Below are positions 60,474-64,000 of a stretch of 64,000 nucleotides of DNA, piece after piece. Under the pieces are notes generated by a model. The model saw only the letters and a list, made by a program, of their open reading frames with translations, searched no databases and was not told the origin of the DNA. The translations under genes were made by a program, and so were the position numbers. Source of the DNA: Vanessa cardui (taxonomy: Eukaryota > Arthropoda > Insecta > Lepidoptera > Nymphalidae); the NCBI RefSeq assembly GCF_905220365.1, contig NC_061130.1, forward strand, positions 1,743,501-1,807,500. Direction: 5' to 3'. Numbering within the stretch: the stretch's first letter is position 1; each line of letters opens with the position of its first letter.

Positions 60474-61011
60474 TATCGGCAAAGTTAAAAATATCTGCGG
60501 AGTTTTATAGTGACAAGCCTAAGTGTTGTCAATTAAAAATTTAAATAAAAGTAAAAATAAATTGAAAAAAATCAAGAAAATTTAAAAATACTAAAACTTT
60601 AATTGACCTCTCTATAAGATCCGCCTTCTCTAACGGTGTTACTTTTGGAGTTCATTTAAACTAATGGTCCGTTTAAAGTTCTACAATCTATAGTAGCTTA
60701 GGCTGTATGGCGTCAAACAAAAACAAGAATAAAGTGTTTAGTAAAATACACACAGTGTACCTGTAATTGACTAAATCATTAAAATATTCAACAGTGTTAA
60801 TTACAATTATTTAATAATAACCAAATTAATGCATTTCTAAAAATAAAATGCCAACAACTGAAAAATATTTTATGCATTGTATTTTCGCTTTTATGTTGCA
60901 AGAAATACAAAAATATACTCATATTTCAGTCTAACACAATGAGTTGAAACACTGAACAAAGCATTTTTGATTTTTCAAATTGCTTCGATATTTTTCAGCC
61001 TAATCTTCTAG
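60474..61011. other. Presumed intron or 5' flank of the P/S/G exon
   Basis: AT-rich with no ORF. It ends with a pyrimidine-rich stretch leading to 'atcttctag' at 61003-61011, a good 3' splice-site match. No upstream exon with a signal peptide was found. Confidence 0.35.
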
Positions 61012-61685
61012 TGAGAATAAGCCAGGCGCACCTGCTCCTGCCCCAAGCACGCCTGCCCCAAGCGCACCTGCTCCAGGTGCCCAAGGTGTACCTGCTCCAA
61101 GCGCCCCAGGTGGATCTAACCCGAGCAGCCCTGATGGATCTAACCCGAGCGGCCCTGGTGGATCTAACCCGAGTGGTCCTGGTGGAACGACTCCGAGCGG
61201 CCCTGGTGAAGCTACTTCAAACACCCCAGGTGGATCGAACTCGGGCAACCCTAGTAGACCTACTTCAAACACCCCAAGTGAGTCAACCCCGAGCGTTCCA
61301 AGTGGATCTACCCCGAGCGCAACACCAGCAGGCACACCTGCCCCAGGCGTACCTACTCCTGTCCCAAGCGGACCTGCTCCAAACGCCCCAGGTGGATCGA
61401 ACCCGGGCAACCCTAGTAGACCTACATCAAACACCCCAAGTGGGTCAACCCCGAGCGTTCCAAGTGGATCTACCCCGAGCGCGACACCAGCAGGCACACC
61501 TGCCCCAGGCGGACCTGCTCCAAACACCCCAGGTGGATCTAACCCGAGCGGCCCTGGTGGACCTAACTCGAGCGGCCCTGGTGGATCTAACCCGAGCGGC
61601 TCTGGTGGAACAACTCCGAGCAGCCCTGGTGGATCTAACCCGAGCGGCTCTGGAGGACCAAGTCAAGCAACAGCTACAGCGAATG
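61012..61685 (+). CDS. Candidate exon: Pro/Ser/Gly/Thr-rich repetitive protein
   Basis: The + frame is open for 224 codons between a 3' splice match (TCTTCTAG, ending 61011) and a 5' splice match (AATG|GTAAGC, exon end 61685). In this frame there is a stop at 61001-61003, upstream of the acceptor. The peptide starts E-N-K-P-G, then an A-P-A-P-rich part. Next come four octapeptide repeats G-G-S-N-P-S-G-P (61109-61204), a 54-residue unit occurring twice (61229-61390, and again from 61391 lacking 7 residues), and about five more octapeptides (61532-61651). No cysteine or hydrophobic domain is seen. The composition suggests an extracellular, possibly O-glycosylated, mucin-, matrix- or silk-like protein, but the function is unknown. 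Indels between repeats are multiples of three and many repeat differences are synonymous. The antisense frame (61000-61527, 175 codons, ATG to stop) shares the same wobble position and cannot be excluded. The signal-peptide exon and termini are not identified. Confidence 0.5.
61109..61651 (+). repeat. 24-bp and 162-bp coding tandem repeats
   Basis: 24-bp units beginning GGTGGATCTAACCCGAGC are arrayed at 61109-61204 and 61532-61651. A 162-bp unit (61229-61390) is repeated from 61391 with an in-frame 21-bp deletion. They encode the octapeptide and the 54-residue repeats described for the exon. Confidence 0.85.
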
Positions 61686-61691
61686 GTAAGC
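61686..61691 (+). other. Candidate 5' splice site
   Basis: GTAAGC directly after AATG closes the P/S/G frame 14 codons' worth of bases before the hairpin element. The frame hits TAA at 61700-61702 if not spliced. Confidence 0.5.
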
Positions 61692-61725
61692 GATGTTGTT
61701 AATGAGGTATTCATTTTTATTCATT

Positions 61726-62313
61726 ATAAAATTTTAACAAAATGAAAAACCGACTTCAAACAAAACACTATATTAAAACAAATGAATATGCACGAAAAAG
61801 TAACAAAAATAATTGCGTATTCAACATATTTTTTAGAGTCTTCCTAAGTTAAATGAAATGAAAAATATTAGACTACTTAAAAGTCGATTAACGTTTATGT
61901 CATGTAGTTATAGTTATTGGTATATTTGGAGCCAGTGTCAGCCACGGTGCCCTTACCTCAACAATTAAAAGAAAGAAGAGATACGAGCCCCTTGATTGAT
62001 CCAGTATATTATTGTATAAAAGGTAATTTGTAAAAAACATATTTGTTAAAGTATTCTCGTATTGTTTTTTGATAGATATACTGTAGGGTTTTATTGGCTG
62101 ACACCGACTCCAAATATAACAATAATTATAACTACATGATATAATCGTTAATCGACTTTTAAGTAGTCTAATATTTTTCATTTCATTTAACTTAGGAAGA
62201 CTCTAAAAAATATGTTGAATACGCAATTATTTTTGTTACTTTTTCGTGCATATTCATTTGTTTTAATATAGTGTTTTGTTTGAAGTCGGTTTTTCATTTT
62301 GTTAAAATTTTAT
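61726..62313. mobile_element. 588-bp long-inverted-repeat hairpin element
   Basis: The arms 61726-61943 and 62096-62313 are reverse complements over 218 bp. The outer 168 bp (61726-61893 with 62146-62313) match without a mismatch by eye. The inner 50 bp differ at about six positions. The loop of 152 bp has no ORF of note. Arms start ATAAAATTTTAACAAAATGA. The structure fits a MITE or foldback element derived from a DNA transposon, with no transposase. No clear target-site duplication is visible. A 93-codon frame in it is incidental. If transcribed within an intron it would form a long double-stranded RNA stem. Confidence 0.85.
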
Positions 62314-62671
62314 TTATTTTTTGATTTTAAGTGAAGCTGATGTTGACTAACTAATTTTTTTTAATATGGATAGATTAAGCGTTCCGTTTATATGAGTCAG
62401 AAACTACTTCGAGGACAATTTCAAAGGAAACTTGCGAATAAAGCAAAAATAGACTTTCGAAAATGCGGATTTAATACGTCACGCGGCGTAAACTACAAGG
62501 ATCCCTCGAAAGAGCTGTAATCGAACTCAGCAAAAAAACTTTGAAAAAGACCAACTATATTTCGTACATCATATGACATCACATCACATACACAAATACA
62601 CAATTTGATTAAAGATAGTAAGAAATTCTGCCCCATATCGCACCCTAACTGCGAGCTGTATAGGAGTTCCA
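62314..62671. other. No recognisable feature
   Basis: A 60-codon minus frame at 62493-62675 runs into the Helitron-like element and is not supported as a gene. Confidence 0.35.
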
Positions 62672-62924
62672 TCACTACATAGTATAAAACAAAGTCGCTT
62701 TCTCTGTCCCTATATCTTTAAATCTACGCAACGGATTTTGATGCGGTTTTTTTTAAAAGATAGTGTGATTCAAGGGGAAGGTTTGTGTATATAATACATG
62801 AACAATATAGTAAAGAAACACTGATAATTTTAGAAGTTTGCGATGTGATGTCGTATATAAACAAATTCTGTAGTATATTTAGTATCAGTATTGCACCCGT
62901 GCGAAGCCGGTGTGGGTAGCTGGT
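62672..62924 (+). mobile_element. Helitron-like non-autonomous element, full length
   Basis: Starts TCACTACATAGTATAAAACA (62672), continues 'gtcgctttctctgtccctat', 'ctacgcaacggattttgatgcgg' and 'aattttagaagtttgcgatgtg', and ends 'cacccgtgcgaagccggtgtgggtagctgg'. The CTAG terminus is mutated to CTGG. This is the most complete of three related copies (with 47652-47884 and 48450-48976). Confidence 0.7.
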
Positions 62925-63168
62925 TGATTATAATATTCGACTATGATAATTACATAAACATAACCACATTACGGAAGGTGACTCAAATATCCAAATAACC
63001 TATAAATAAAAGATTCGACCGAGTATCGCTAACGTGCTCCTCAGAATTGTTCCGTTCCCTTCCGTTCCGTTACTTTGTCATGGATCCTGTGCTCAGAACC
63101 TTACCAAACTTTCACCAAATTATCCTTGAAGTATATATTTTATAATAAAAAAAGAATTATCAAAATTG
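62925..63168. other. No recognisable feature
   Basis: Contains a short (TTCCG)-like run near 63048-63072. Nothing else. Confidence 0.35.
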
Positions 63169-63362
63169 GTTAACGTGATTTTCAGTTATTCACCTATTTG
63201 TCGCGCATATACATAATGCAAATTTAAGACTTATGTCGTTTTCACATGGATACCATCATCGGAAAAAAAAATAAAAAAAATGGGACCCCACGGGAAGCAC
63301 TACCTTTCAAACAAAAAAAAAATATCAAAATCGGTCCACCCAGTGAAAAGTTATGAGGTAAC

Positions 63363-63415
<53 letters not shown>

Positions 63416-63455
63416 GACGAATTGATAACCTCCTCCTTTTGGAAGTCGGTTGAAA
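63169..63455 (+). mobile_element. Retroelement 3' region with 43-A run
   Basis: 'Atatcaaaatcggtccacccagtgaaaagttatgaggtaac', an A-run of 43 bases (63369-63411), then 'atacagacgaattgataacctcctccttttggaagtcgg'. This resembles a widespread insect repeat 3' region. The A-run lies inside the repeat, not at its end. Confidence 0.5.
63369..63411. repeat. (A)43 homopolymer
   Basis: Uninterrupted run of 43 A. Confidence 0.9.
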
Positions 63456-63598
63456 AAAAGGAAACGGCTTCGAATTTTAAATTTTTACATATGTACTTAT
63501 TTATTTGTTCGGTGATCGCATGAAAACTACTGAACGTATATGACTATGACAGATCGACGAGAAATCGTTATTCAAGATTATTATTATCTTCTTTTTAG

Positions 63599-63635
63599 TA
63601 AATCCTCCTTGTTTAATAAACAGCGAAGCAGACAG
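63599..63635 (+). CDS. Candidate 37-nt microexon
   Basis: Bounded by a strong acceptor (pyrimidine-rich 'tattatcttctttttag', ending 63598) and a near-ideal donor (CAG|GTAAGG at 63636). If joined to the exon ending at 61685 in phase 1, it stays open and reads V-N-P-P-C-L-I-N-S-E-A-D, leaving two bases for the next exon. A second phase is also open, so the phase agreement is suggestive only. The next exon would lie beyond the window. It could be a chance pair of splice-like sites. Confidence 0.27.
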
Positions 63636-63744
63636 GTAAGGGTCAATGACACAAATGGTTTCTAAATTCAAATTATTTTGGCATAATTTTTAAATAACTC
63701 GCTGATATAAAGTTTTCGTATCACCGAATGCTGAACAATACAAA

Positions 63745-63955
63745 CGGCACTACAGACTTCCTTTGGTAGATTTTACCCACTCACTGGTCACTTTACCGTC
63801 ATACAATTTTGCTTTGTGCTATTCCGGTTTGTAGGATGAGTGAGCCGGTGTAATTAAAGGCACTTCAGATATGACAACTGAGGTCCAACGGTTGGCAGCG
63901 CATTGTTAGTGATGTGTACGGCTAATGCCAATTATAGTGCCTATGGCTACGTGCA
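63745..63955 (+). mobile_element. Repeat C, diverged copy
   Basis: 'Cctttggtagattttacccactcactgg', 'tgctattccggtttgtaggatgagtgagccggtgtaatt', 'ggtccaacggttggcagcgcattg' follow repeat C order in + orientation. The 3' end is unclear. Confidence 0.65.
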
Positions 63956-64000
63956 CAATTGACTACTTCGCATCGCCGGCCTCTTCAGCCACAGTGAGCC

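Noticed and set aside
61011..61745. 244-codon plus frame rich in Leu/Arg/Gln
   Set aside because: Alternate phase of the repetitive exon. It ignores the splice sites and runs into the hairpin arm. The composition is a by-product of the 24-bp repeats.
61900..62181. 93-codon minus frame
   Set aside because: Lies in the loop and arms of the hairpin element. No motif.
1..64000. CRISPR array, prophage, operon or bacterial defence system
   Set aside because: No regularly spaced direct repeats with unique spacers, no packed ORFs, and introns/SINEs indicate a eukaryotic nuclear sequence.

Overview
The window looks like AT-rich, repeat-dense insect nuclear DNA, most likely from a butterfly or moth. 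The evidence is the repeat content. There are three abundant short interspersed families (called SINE A, SINE B and repeat C here), tails of LINE families, and Helitron-like pieces ending in CTAG. These resemble repeats I know from lepidopteran genomes, but the species cannot be named and no database was searched. There are no operons, Shine-Dalgarno sites or tightly packed ORFs. Most open frames of 60-115 codons are at chance length for DNA this AT-rich.

Layout. Positions 1 to about 40,600 are a gene desert: unique AT-rich sequence sprinkled with SINE, LINE-tail and Helitron-like copies, some nested (SINE A inside SINE B at 19.2-19.7 kb) and one exact 82-bp tandem duplication (31.77-31.93 kb). 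At 40,607-43,930 lies the one long coding region, an uninterrupted 978-residue APE endonuclease plus reverse transcriptase ORF of a CR1/Jockey-type non-LTR retrotransposon, followed by a 3' UTR, an AATAAA signal and 19 A. Positions 44-60.5 kb return to repeats, including two SINE A copies with clean 11-12 bp target-site duplications and a repeat C copy nested in a Helitron-like element with a 12-16 bp duplication.

The right end (61.0-63.7 kb) holds the only candidate host gene. A Pro/Ser/Gly/Thr-rich repetitive exon (61,012-61,685) is bounded by good splice-site matches. A phase-compatible 37-nt candidate microexon lies at 63,599-63,635. Between them, in the presumed intron, sits a 588-bp hairpin element whose 218-bp arms are identical over their outer 168 bp.

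How the parts work together: the window reads as a record of retroposition. A tRNA-derived SINE family (A) carries a LINE-derived tail, SINE B has a tRNA-like promoter region, and repeat C has TPRT-type hallmarks. All would depend on LINE enzymes like the one at 40.6 kb or the RTE-type remnants at 5.3, 20.2 and 24.4 kb. No CRISPR array, rRNA gene, functional tRNA gene, phage or bacterial defence system is present.
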